Source of the DNA: CAZPQM01 sp964588995
Lineage (GTDB): Bacteria; Pseudomonadota; Alphaproteobacteria; Rickettsiales; UBA8987
Assembly: GCA_964588995.1 (NCBI GenBank)
Contig: CAZPQM010000013.1
Span: 1 to 56,481, forward strand
Direction of reading: 5' to 3'
Length of the DNA: 56,481 nt
Shown: one piece after another, positions 42,311 to 50,828 of the stretch
How positions within the stretch are numbered: the stretch's first letter is position 1
Layout: the number at the start of each line of letters is the position of its first letter
Translations under genes and position numbers: made by a program
The notes under the pieces: generated by a model
What the model was told of the DNA's origin: nothing
Seen by the model: the letters and a program-made list of their open reading frames with translations, nothing else
Database searches by the model: none

Positions 42311-43360
42311 CTAGGATACGCGCAACTTAGCCTCATTATAAATAATGAGCTGCTTATCTTCATCCGTTACAATGATTTGCTTAAATACGCCAGGAAGCAC
42401 TATGTAATCGTTTTCAAAGGCAGGTATAACTTCACGCTGCTCTTCTTCCTGATCTACAACCTGTAAGGTCTCAGGCAACTTTACCCCCTCTGCAAATTTG
42501 ATATAGGTCTTATTCCCATCATCATATACCTGCCAAGGTGAAAGTGCTTCAGGACCTTCTAATGTATAGTCATAATTAACTCTCAAGGCGGCCTGGTCAC
42601 TACCTGCCTCAGGCTCTATATCGCCCAGCATCGCTTCAGGCGGCGGAGCAGATATGGCACTAGTCGATGGGGGCGCAGGCGGAACAAGCCCTCTTCCTGC
42701 ACCTAGCTCCGATGGCGGACGCGGCGGCGGTGAAAACTCAGGCCGTGTTTGCTGTCCCGGTTGGGTTTGCGGCAACGGCGGTGGAGGCGGCGTAAAACCG
42801 CCCATCTGTGGTTGGGGCATAAGCTGAGCCGGACGACCCTGAGGCATAGCAGGCCCACCGGCATTCATGGTCATAGTCGGCACATTGGGTGCGACAAATC
42901 TTCCGTCAGTAATCGGTTGCCCGGTTACCGGGTCAAAATCTTCTTCCGGATAATAAAAGCGCATCACATAAATAATATCGGCATCAGACTCTACCGCTGA
43001 AGAAAGCTCAAACTGGTAAACACGCTCGGTTGTAATAACCGTCATGTTCGTATGCTTATCTGACTGTAATGCCCTAATAAATATACGATTCCCAGCAGGC
43101 TGTACCTTAAAGCCGGATACATCACCCATTGAGATGGTATGAATTTGCTCTTCTTCACCAAACTCAATATTGGATTGATATCCATAATCGGTGATTAATT
43201 TAAATACTTCGTTTTCATTATAAACGTATGTGCGGATACGGCTGTCCGTCACGATTGGAGACGGAGCGGCCTGAGCTTCCTGTAGGGCAGATGTCGCCAG
43301 TAAGACGCCAGCTATGCCAGCGGAAAGAATAAATTTACACACTCGAACTTTTTTAACCAT
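42311..43360 (-). CDS. virB9: Type IV secretion core protein VirB9 with a Pro-rich insert
   Basis: This 349-residue secreted protein has a signal peptide ending EAQAAPSP, an N-terminal VirB9 domain (IRTYVYNENEVFKLITDYGYQSNI to YVMRFYYPEE) and a C-terminal domain (NYDYTLEGPEALSPWQVYDDGNKTYIKF and so on). Between them, about residues 165-235 form a Pro-, Gln- and Gly-rich linker. Usual VirB9 proteins are about 260-290 residues, so the linker explains the extra length. It helps build the outer-membrane pore. It lies 48 bases after virB8. Confidence 0.92.
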   Translation of the reverse strand: MVKKVRVCKFILSAGIAGVLLATSALQEAQAAPSPIVTDSRIRTYVYNENEVFKLITDYGYQSNIEFGEEEQIHTISMGDVSGFKVQPAGNRIFIRALQSDKHTNMTVITTERVYQFELSSAVESDADIIYVMRFYYPEEDFDPVTGQPITDGRFVAPNVPTMTMNAGGPAMPQGRPAQLMPQPQMGGFTPPPPPLPQTQPGQQTRPEFSPPPRPPSELGAGRGLVPPAPPSTSAISAPPPEAMLGDIEPEAGSDQAALRVNYDYTLEGPEALSPWQVYDDGNKTYIKFAEGVKLPETLQVVDQEEEQREVIPAFENDYIVLPGVFKQIIVTDEDKQLIIYNEAKLRVS

Positions 43361-43408
43361 ACTTTATATATACATCTTTTTCTGAAAATACACCTTTGTC
43401 ATAACCTT

Positions 43409-44161
43409 TTATCGTATATTCTCCTGTTCACGAACATAGCCAACCACTTGAAATCCTAGCGGGTTAATATAACGCTGATTCTGAGACATTTCTAAACGCA
43501 GAAAGTCATATTGTAAGGTTATGATGTAGTGCGTTTTTTGTCCCTGGTTGCTGGTAAACGCAATACCCTCAGCGGCATCATGTAAAACTATACGAACCTG
43601 CATTTTTTTTTGATCTCTGTTTAAAAACGTAAGCGACTTGATTTTGACATTCCGCACAATTCCTCGGCCCAGACGCATAGGACTTTCCGGATTTTCCCCC
43701 GAAATGAACCGTCTAAACGCACTATAAACGTTGGGGGACGACATAAGTCGCACTACCTGATTATAATTGTGCGAGAACGTTATAGGGTGGTAGCTTTCTC
43801 GAGCCTTGATGTATTTAGCCACAAAATAGCGTATCACCACTTCATCTGAGGTATACCGCTCGTAGTTTTTCGTTGTAACCTGGGTCACAATCCCCGTTTT
43901 ATCTTCAACTTCGATCACAAAGGGTTCGAACACTTTGCGCTTGTTGAGCTCAGCCACCATGTATACGGATAATCCCTGCAGGATCATGATGATAAGAAAG
44001 AGTAAGAACAGGACGTTGCGCTGAACCGTAAGCCGCTCGTGACGATCCAGATACCAGTTTCGCGAGGAGGATAACGTATGGATTTTCTCCATCGTTTTCT
44101 GTGTCAACTCCTCCTGGAGCTTTTGCTCTTCCTTTTTCTTGCCCGATTTACCAAGCGGCAT
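43409..44161 (-). CDS. virB8: Type IV secretion protein VirB8
   Basis: This 250-residue bitopic protein has a charged cytoplasmic N-terminus, one helix (VLFLLFLIIMILQGLSVYMV, about 50-69), and a periplasmic VirB8 domain with YFVAKYIKARESY, the conserved NP segment and SLTFLNRDQKKMQVRIVL. It is an assembly factor of the inner-membrane complex. It is the first gene of the virB8-9-10-11 set here; no virB2, B3, B4, B6, B7 or D4 is in the window. Confidence 0.92.
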   Translation of the reverse strand: MPLGKSGKKKEEQKLQEELTQKTMEKIHTLSSSRNWYLDRHERLTVQRNVLFLLFLIIMILQGLSVYMVAELNKRKVFEPFVIEVEDKTGIVTQVTTKNYERYTSDEVVIRYFVAKYIKARESYHPITFSHNYNQVVRLMSSPNVYSAFRRFISGENPESPMRLGRGIVRNVKIKSLTFLNRDQKKMQVRIVLHDAAEGIAFTSNQGQKTHYIITLQYDFLRLEMSQNQRYINPLGFQVVGYVREQENIR

Positions 44162-44252
44162 ATTCTACCCTACTACTTACCCATGGCCTTTGAGAAAGCC
44201 CTGAGTTAAATTTTTACAGGAGACTAAGATAAAGTCAATGTAAGGCAGCGAC

Positions 44253-45992
44253 CTATTGTATATTTCCTGCGTCCGCTACCAGTTGCGTGGTATTTTTCCG
44301 GTCAAAGTCCGATAACAACGTTCTTATTTGTTCACGCGCCTGCTTGAACTTCTGCATTTCACCGCCCTGCAATTGCACTACTTTGGACGCCTTGACTTTG
44401 AGTGGATTAACCTGCTTACCGTGCCTTAGTATTTCATAATGCAGATGCGGTCCCGTAGAACGCCCTGTAGAGCCTACATATCCGATAATATCGCCACGCC
44501 TCACCCTTTTGCCTTTGTGCATATTGCTGGCATACTTATGTAAATGAGCATAGGCTGTTTTATATTCGCTATCATGGCGAATACGAATATAGTTTCCGTA
44601 GCCGCCTCTGCGCCCCTTGTAATCAATTACCCCATCACCGGCAGCATAGATTGGGGTGCCGGTCTTCGCAGCATAGTCCACCCCTTTATGCATCATCCAC
44701 TTCTTCAAAACCGGGTGCTTTCGCATACCGTAATTAGACGATAATACGCCGCTAGCCACCGGTCGCCGCATTAATGTACGCTTGCTGAGACGCCCCTGCT
44801 CGTCAAAATAATCCGCATCGCTGCTGCGGCCACTTGGCGAAAAGCGGTAAACGCGCTTGGTTTTCTTTCGGGGCGCCAGGGAAGCGTAAATTAGATTACC
44901 GTCTTTTACTTTCTCATTATCTTCATTGTAAAAACTCTCATACACAATTTCCAGCGGCGTTCCTTTCGGGATGTCCCGACGGAAATCAAAATAGGTGCTG
45001 AACGCTTTAACCGCCTGAGAAGCTACATGGGAAGGCACATCGAGCTTTGCCGTTAGTGCATAGAGGTTAGTGACAATTACACCCTTTGCACGTTTTACTA
45101 CGCGGGTCAGCTCATCCTGACGTTCTTTGGTAATAAAATTTCCGTCCGCCTGACGAATAACCCAGTATTCCTGCTTATTTTTAGTATATCTGAGTGCCCT
45201 GAAGGCCTCATCCTTCTTACCATCATGCAAAACTTCCTTATCATAATACAGGGATACTTTATCACCAGCGCGAATCGATTTTGCATCATACAAGGCATTA
45301 AATTGCTTAGACACGTAGGCTATGGTGTTCTTTTCAAGCCCGTTACGGGAAAGGATTTTTACCAGACTGTCACCGCGCGCCACCGTCACACTATACGCAC
45401 TCAGGTTATGCGCAGAGCCCATACCCTCTTCGGCACCCTCCTCCTGAGAGGCCGTTGTTGGTTTTTCGGCCGGAAGACCGCTTAACTGCTGCCTTTCCTG
45501 CGACTCGGATAGCGGCTTAGCCTGCGGAACGATGGCACCCTCCAAATCCACGGTGTCAGGTTTGGACTTAGGTAATAAGGCCACCTCCGTGCTCGTCGGC
45601 ATCTCATTTCTAATATCAGGGGTCGTCGCACCTGAAGATGGCACGAGCGAACCCAGAGCGGACTGACTATCATTGCCGGCGGGCCGTTCAATTTCCGCCT
45701 GGGTTTCATTCGTCAAATAGGCCTGATGGGCTTCTTCCAGCAACTCTTCCGGAACGGAAGCAGGGGTCACCATTTCATATTCGCGCTCATAATACGGTTC
45801 GGAAGAGAGGAGTGCGTATTTGCTGGGCGCTTTTTCCGTAAAGGCACCGTTGAGCAACATACCACCGGCGAACATCACCACCCCGTAGAGAACGAGCAGT
45901 TCGGTTTTTTCGCGTAGCGAAAATAAATGGTCTCGGAGAGCTGAAAGCATTCTGCTACATAGGTGCTTATATTTATTGTATAATTTTGTCAC
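44253..45992 (-). CDS. LysM/M23 peptidoglycan endopeptidase
   Basis: The chosen start is a GTG at 45992 with AGAAGG upstream; an ATG at 45950 is an alternative. The protein of about 579 residues has one N-terminal helix (LLVLYGVVMFAGGMLL), a disordered region, a LysM-like segment (YSVTVARGDSLVKILSRNGL), and an M23 domain with MMHKGVDYAAKTGTPIYAAGDG and HLHYEILRHG, which carry the zinc ligands. The domain order resembles MepM-type endopeptidases, which cut cross-links for wall growth. It lies 91 bases upstream of virB8 on the same strand and might also help the secretion machine cross the wall. Confidence 0.88.
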   Translation of the reverse strand: MTKLYNKYKHLCSRMLSALRDHLFSLREKTELLVLYGVVMFAGGMLLNGAFTEKAPSKYALLSSEPYYEREYEMVTPASVPEELLEEAHQAYLTNETQAEIERPAGNDSQSALGSLVPSSGATTPDIRNEMPTSTEVALLPKSKPDTVDLEGAIVPQAKPLSESQERQQLSGLPAEKPTTASQEEGAEEGMGSAHNLSAYSVTVARGDSLVKILSRNGLEKNTIAYVSKQFNALYDAKSIRAGDKVSLYYDKEVLHDGKKDEAFRALRYTKNKQEYWVIRQADGNFITKERQDELTRVVKRAKGVIVTNLYALTAKLDVPSHVASQAVKAFSTYFDFRRDIPKGTPLEIVYESFYNEDNEKVKDGNLIYASLAPRKKTKRVYRFSPSGRSSDADYFDEQGRLSKRTLMRRPVASGVLSSNYGMRKHPVLKKWMMHKGVDYAAKTGTPIYAAGDGVIDYKGRRGGYGNYIRIRHDSEYKTAYAHLHKYASNMHKGKRVRRGDIIGYVGSTGRSTGPHLHYEILRHGKQVNPLKVKASKVVQLQGGEMQKFKQAREQIRTLLSDFDRKNTTQLVADAGNIQ

Positions 45993-46034
45993 TATACCTT
46001 CTGCCTTCCGTGGAATCAAGCATCTATCACCACC

Positions 46035-46748
46035 CTATTCCACACTATTCTTTAATTCCATGACGCGCCGTTGCAATAAATTCACACGGGCATCCTGATA
46101 GGGAATGGGCTCACCGCAAATAAGCGTGACCCGCCGCCGCAGCGTTTTCGGGATCCACCAGTGCCATTTTCCCTTATATTTTCGGCTATAAATACTACCC
46201 CAGAGCCCTTTCAGCGCCATCGGGATAATATCCACCTTATTTTCCTTCGCCATCCATTCCACCCCGAACTTAAACCGGCGCATATTACCGGTCCGCGATA
46301 AGTACCCCTCCGGAAAAATGCAGACCAGATGGCCGTCAGCGAGCACATCACGCACTTTCTCTAAGGCCTTTGCAACCGAATCCCGGTCCGCTTCAATCGG
46401 GATGGCGCCGCAACGATCGAGGAAAAATTTGACAAAGGGCGTTTCATAAATCTTGCGGTCAATGACATAATATACCTTGCGTTTAATGGCCGTATGGATA
46501 ATCAGCCCGTCCACAAAGGAGATGTGGTTGCAAATCAGGATGGCCGGTCCGGTGGGCGGAATATATTCCTGCACCCCGAGTATACGCAGGCGATAAAGAG
46601 AGTGTGCAAGGATGCGCGCGCCATGTTCGAGGAACGGGTCGAGGCTGCTGAAGAAATGCTTCACATTTCGCAGGAAATGTGCCGTTTTTTTCAGCATTCC
46701 TCCGGAAAAGCCATGTGCCGGCATCTCTGTGTCCGCTCCTGCAGTCAT
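46035..46748 (-). CDS. plsC: 1-acyl-glycerol-3-phosphate acyltransferase-like protein
   Basis: The ATG at 46748 (AAGGA upstream) gives 237 residues; a GTG at 46772 is possible. It has the acyltransferase motif NHISFVD (the NHxSxxD catalytic site), then RKIYETPFVKFFLDRCGAIPIE and FPEGYLSRTGNMRRFKFG, the acceptor-binding FPEG motif. It belongs to the PlsC-like family that adds a second acyl chain to make phosphatidic acid, though related enzymes acylate other lipids. Divergent from flgB. Confidence 0.82.
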   Translation of the reverse strand: MTAGADTEMPAHGFSGGMLKKTAHFLRNVKHFFSSLDPFLEHGARILAHSLYRLRILGVQEYIPPTGPAILICNHISFVDGLIIHTAIKRKVYYVIDRKIYETPFVKFFLDRCGAIPIEADRDSVAKALEKVRDVLADGHLVCIFPEGYLSRTGNMRRFKFGVEWMAKENKVDIIPMALKGLWGSIYSRKYKGKWHWWIPKTLRRRVTLICGEPIPYQDARVNLLQRRVMELKNSVE

Positions 46749-46802
46749 ATCGTTTTTGTCCTTAATGATCACCGCTACAGTTATCAGCTTACCACAAAAA
46801 CC

Positions 46803-46817
46803 TTAATGCAACGTTAA
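46803..46817. promoter_or_regulatory. CtrA-type box between plsC and flgB
   Basis: TTAATGCAACGTTAA is a perfect TTAA-N7-TTAA box in the gap between divergent plsC and flgB, 128 bases before the flgB start. CtrA controls early flagellar genes in many Alphaproteobacteria. No good -10 follows at 11 bases toward flgB; toward plsC a weak TAAGCT stands at that spacing. Confidence 0.45.
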
Positions 46818-46944
46818 TAAAGCCGGTTAATCTGTGATATTTAAAGCGATTATACCGGTTTTGCCTCAAAAATATCCAGATTCTACGCGAAGGGTGGAAA
46901 AATACGCGGCATATGCTATGCTTGACGGGAAGGAGCATACGTTC

Positions 46945-47361
46945 ATGGTAGATTCATCACAACTGACCCTATTTCAGATGATGCAGCGCAAAATGGCCTA
47001 TTTGTCGCAACGTCAGGCCACGCTCTCGCAGAATGTCGCTAACGCCGATACGCCGCGCTATCAGGCGATGGATGTCAAAGCGCCTAATTTCGCCGCGATG
47101 ATGGCCGATCTCGACGGAAAAAGCCTTCCCATGGCTCGCACCCACCCGGATCACATGGTCCCCGGAATGGTCAATGGCAGTGGCAAGCGCTATGAAGATA
47201 CGGGCGTGTTTGAAAAAACCAAGATGCAGAATACGATCACGCTGGACGAGCAGATGCTTAAAATCAACGAAACCGCGCAGGATTATGCCGCTACGACCGG
47301 CCTTTACCGCAAAATGAACCAGCTGATGCGCATCGCCGCCGGTGGCGGGCAGGGGCAGTAG
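46945..47361 (+). CDS. flgB: Flagellar basal-body rod protein FlgB (orphan)
   Basis: The ATG at 46945 (GGAAGGAG upstream) gives 138 residues, the usual FlgB size. It has TLFQMMQRKMAYLSQRQATLSQNVANADTPRYQAMD, the conserved rod-protein N-terminus, and a C-terminal helix LKINETAQDYAATTGLYRKMNQLM. FlgB forms the proximal rod of the flagellum. Normally flgC and fliE follow at once; here the next gene is a DUF2335 fragment on the other strand, so flgB stands alone. Confidence 0.9.
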   Translation: MVDSSQLTLFQMMQRKMAYLSQRQATLSQNVANADTPRYQAMDVKAPNFAAMMADLDGKSLPMARTHPDHMVPGMVNGSGKRYEDTGVFEKTKMQNTITLDEQMLKINETAQDYAATTGLYRKMNQLMRIAAGGGQGQ

Positions 47362-47384
47362 GTTAGGGATTGCGCGGCTACGGT

Positions 47385-47784
47385 TTAGGCTTTTTTCCCA
47401 TTTATAAATGCCGTTACTATGCCTAATATCGTTGAGGCGCCCAGCACTGACGCTGCAATTTGCTTATCTTCCAGAGCCAGATATCCCGTAAGCAATAAAG
47501 AAGAAAGCGCAAAGATAAAGGCAAAAAGCTGCCCTCTGCTGTAATAATTTATGACTTTTCGCTCCTGTTTCTGACTTTCTTCTGCCATTTTGATAATGCG
47601 ATCTGCCGCGCCGGGACATATTTCATTGTAGCCTCTCAGCGTCTCCGGGAGTGGAAGCGGGCCGGAAAAGGATACTTCTTCTACAATGGCATGCGCAATT
47701 TGCGCAATTTCCTCTTGGGCTACTGTATTACTGTTTTTTGGTCGCTTTACCGGGCTTCCTATTGGTGTCTCTTACTATATACAT
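47385..47784 (-). pseudogene. DUF2335 membrane protein, apparently frameshifted
   Basis: The complete DUF2335 domain is readable on the minus strand: FSGPLPLPETLRGYNEICPG, then AADRIIKMAEESQKQER, RGQLFAFIFALSSLLLTGYLAL and AASVLGASTILGIVTAFINGKK with two membrane helices. The only ATG in that frame (47588) lies inside the domain. Upstream the frame is open to about 47760 without ATG, GTG or TTG. Removing one base from an A6 run (T6 at 47734-47739) joins it to another frame with an ATG at 47784 (MYIVRDTNRKPGKATKK). It may be a recent pseudogene, a slippage site or a sequencing error. DUF2335 function is unknown. Confidence 0.65.
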
Positions 47785-48091
47785 TGCAGATTCAATATTT
47801 TTTCCGACTTTACGAAAATGCCCACTGACCGTTCGAGATCTGGAACTTATTGATCTGTCGCACAAGCTTAAAACAGAACCCATACCCGATAAGAACGCTC
47901 TTTTTGAAGTTTGACGCATGATATTGTATTCTTTTGCATTTGTGATTCGTTGAGCTTATCACATTAACTTTTTTTTCCGCCAGTGATGATTTGATATGTC
48001 TGAATCAAGACCAAAAAGCCGTGTTAAAACTTTTCTATACAATCTACCCGTCTTTTGCTAGATAACACCCGTTAATCAGAGTATTGAGTCC

Positions 48092-50770
48092 ATGAGCATA
48101 ACAACTACGGCAGAACTTCGCGCCGCCTTCCTTGAATTTTTCGCGCAAAAAGGGCATCAGACCATGCCCTCCAGCTCGCTTGTGCCGGTGAATGACCCCA
48201 CGCTGATGTTTACCAATGCCGGGATGGTGCCGTTTAAACATGTGTTCAGCGGGGCGGAAAAACTGACCGATGGGATGGGCCAGCCCATCACCCGTGCCTG
48301 CAGCACCCAGAAATGCCTCCGCGCGGGCGGTAAACATAATGACCTAGATAATGTCGGCTATACTGCGCGGCATCACACGTTTTTTGAAATGCTCGGCAAT
48401 TTTTCCTTCGGTGATTATTTCAAAGAGGATGCCATCGCCTATGCGTGGGAGTTCCTGACCGAAGTGGTTGGGCTGGACAAAGACCGGCTATATTTCACCG
48501 TCTATCACACGGATGATGAGGCATTTGACCTGTGGAAGCAAACGGCGGGCTGTGATGATGCGCGTATTTTGCGCGTGCCGACGAACGATAATTTCTGGTC
48601 AATGGGGGATACCGGCCCTTGCGGCCCCTGCTCCGAAGTGTTCTATGACCATGGAACAGATGCCGCCGAAGGAGAGTGGGCGCTGGACGCTGAGGGGAAC
48701 GACCTGTTCGGCGACCGCTATATCGAAATCTGGAATCTGGTCTTTATGCAATATGAGCAGCTGGAGGGTGGTGAGCGCATCAACCTCCCCAAGCCCTGCA
48801 TTGATACGGGTATGGGCTTAGAGCGCATGGCGGCCGTGCTTCAGGGTGTTCATAATAATTATGATATCGAGCTGTTTCAGCATCTGGTGAGTTCGTCTCA
48901 GCACGCCACCGGCAATGCGGAGGATGGGATGCTCCCATCCCATCGGGTGATAGCGGACCATCTGCGCGCCTGTTCTTTCCTGCTCGCAGAGGGCGTGCGG
49001 CCAAGCAATGAGGGCAGGGGCTACGTGCTGCGCCGGATTATGCGCCGCGCCATGCGTCATGCGCATCTACTTGGGGCGGAAGACCCGGTGATGTATAAGC
49101 TGGTACCGGCACTGGTAGAGAAAATGGGTTCGGCCTTCCCGGAGCTCGTAGAAAAGCAGACCGTTATCAGCGAACAGCTTAAGCTGGAAGAGGAACGTTT
49201 CAAGCAGACGCTGGAGCGTGGGTTAAAGCTGCTGGAGGATGAGAGCGTCTCACTAGAGTCGGGGGATGAATTGCCGGGCGATCTGGCGTTCAAGCTGTAT
49301 GATACTTATGGATTCCCGCTTGATCTCACGCAGGATATCTTACGCGCGCGAGACATCAGCGTCGATGTGGATGGGTTTAATGCCGCCATGCAGGAGCAGA
49401 AAGCCCGCGCCCGTGCTGCGTGGAAAGGGTCGGGTGATGCGGGGGTTGAGGAGTTGTGGCTGGAGCTGACCGATCAACACGGCGCAACCGAGTTTCTGGG
49501 TTATGAGACGCTCAAAGGCCGGGGAAATATCGTGGCGCTGGTGAAAGACGGGCAGCTGATAGAACAGGCCAACGCTGGCGAAACCATCGCGCTTGTGACA
49601 AACCAGACCCCGTTTTATGGCGAGTCGGGTGGTCAGGCGGGTGATAAGGGGGTGATAACCTCCGATGGGCTGGAAATCATCATCCACGACACACAAAAGC
49701 CGGGCGGTAAGCTGCACGTCCATTACGGCGAAATCCGGCAAGGGGCCGTAACCATCGGGCAGGAGGTAGAGCTTTCCGTAAACGCTACACGGCGCGATGC
49801 CATCCGGGCAAACCACTCGGCGACCCATTTGCTGCATGCGGCCCTTCGGCATCAGCTCGGCGAGCATGTCGTTCAGAAAGGCTCACTGGTCGAGGCGGAT
49901 TATCTCCGATTTGACTTCGCGCATGATAAGTCGGTCACCCCTGAAGAGCTTGCTTCCATCACCCGCGAGGTGAACACCATCATCCGGGATAACGGCCCGG
50001 TCGCGACCGCCGTGATGACCCCCGATGAGGCGAAAGAGGCGGGTGCGGTCGCCCTGTTCGGCGAGAAGTACGGTGATGAGGTGCGGGTGCTGTCGATGGG
50101 AATGGGCCGGAATGGGTTGCACTATTCGATGGAATTGTGCGGCGGAACCCACGTTGCACGCACCGGCGATATCGGGTTGTTTCTGATCACGCGGGAATCA
50201 TCGGTTTCTTCCGGCGTGCGAAGGATCGAGGCTGTCACCGGCCATAAGGCACTCGAGCTTGCGCTTCAGCAGCAAACAGCCGTCAAAGCAGTCGCTGATG
50301 CGGTTAAAGCCACGCCGGATGCGGTCCTGGAGCGGATTGAGACCCTGCAGAGTGAGCGCAAATCGCTGGAACGGGAGCTGAAAACGGCCAAACAGCAACT
50401 CGCGCTAAGCGGAGGTTCGGGTGATGGGCCAGCGAAGGATGGGCCGGAACAGGTGGGGGATGTTCAGTTTATCGGGAAGGTACTTTCCGGCGTTGAGCCC
50501 AAAGAACTGCGCGGCCTGGTCGATCAATATAAGCAGAAAATCAAAAGCGGGGTGGTCGTCCTCATCGCCGATACGGGTGGCAAAGCGGCTATCGTGGTCG
50601 GCGTAACCCAAAACTTAACCGATCGGTTTAATGCGGTTGACCTCGTGCGCCTCGGCTCGGAGGCACTCGGCGGAAAAGGCGGCGGTGGCCGCCCCGACTT
50701 CGCACAGGCGGGGGGTAGTGATGCAAGCCTGGGGAACAAAGCTATGGAAGCAATCAAGGCAACACTGTAA
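48092..50770 (+). CDS. alaS: Alanyl-tRNA synthetase
   Basis: This 892-residue class II synthetase charges tRNA-Ala. The aminoacylation core has RAAFLEFFAQKGH, PTLMFTNAGMVPFK, RHHTFFEMLGNFSFGDYFKEDAI and the GPCGPCSEVFYD loop. The editing domain has the zinc-binding NHSATHLLHAAL (about 570-581) and ELCGGTHVARTG (about 682-693). The C-terminal Gly-rich C-Ala segment (GGKGGGGRPDFAQAGG) ends the protein. Length is typical. It is monocistronic between a DUF2335 remnant and convergent rho. Confidence 0.97.
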   Translation: MSITTTAELRAAFLEFFAQKGHQTMPSSSLVPVNDPTLMFTNAGMVPFKHVFSGAEKLTDGMGQPITRACSTQKCLRAGGKHNDLDNVGYTARHHTFFEMLGNFSFGDYFKEDAIAYAWEFLTEVVGLDKDRLYFTVYHTDDEAFDLWKQTAGCDDARILRVPTNDNFWSMGDTGPCGPCSEVFYDHGTDAAEGEWALDAEGNDLFGDRYIEIWNLVFMQYEQLEGGERINLPKPCIDTGMGLERMAAVLQGVHNNYDIELFQHLVSSSQHATGNAEDGMLPSHRVIADHLRACSFLLAEGVRPSNEGRGYVLRRIMRRAMRHAHLLGAEDPVMYKLVPALVEKMGSAFPELVEKQTVISEQLKLEEERFKQTLERGLKLLEDESVSLESGDELPGDLAFKLYDTYGFPLDLTQDILRARDISVDVDGFNAAMQEQKARARAAWKGSGDAGVEELWLELTDQHGATEFLGYETLKGRGNIVALVKDGQLIEQANAGETIALVTNQTPFYGESGGQAGDKGVITSDGLEIIIHDTQKPGGKLHVHYGEIRQGAVTIGQEVELSVNATRRDAIRANHSATHLLHAALRHQLGEHVVQKGSLVEADYLRFDFAHDKSVTPEELASITREVNTIIRDNGPVATAVMTPDEAKEAGAVALFGEKYGDEVRVLSMGMGRNGLHYSMELCGGTHVARTGDIGLFLITRESSVSSGVRRIEAVTGHKALELALQQQTAVKAVADAVKATPDAVLERIETLQSERKSLERELKTAKQQLALSGGSGDGPAKDGPEQVGDVQFIGKVLSGVEPKELRGLVDQYKQKIKSGVVVLIADTGGKAAIVVGVTQNLTDRFNAVDLVRLGSEALGGKGGGGRPDFAQAGGSDASLGNKAMEAIKATL

Positions 50771-50828
50771 GGCTAATGCTGGCCTTTGATGGCTATGACT
50801 ATGTGCTGAATGCTGATTTTTTTAATTT

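Noticed and set aside
47651..47914. An 87-codon plus-strand frame opposite the DUF2335 gene
   Set aside because: The opposite strand carries a clear DUF2335 domain, so this hydrophobic frame is most likely its antisense shadow.
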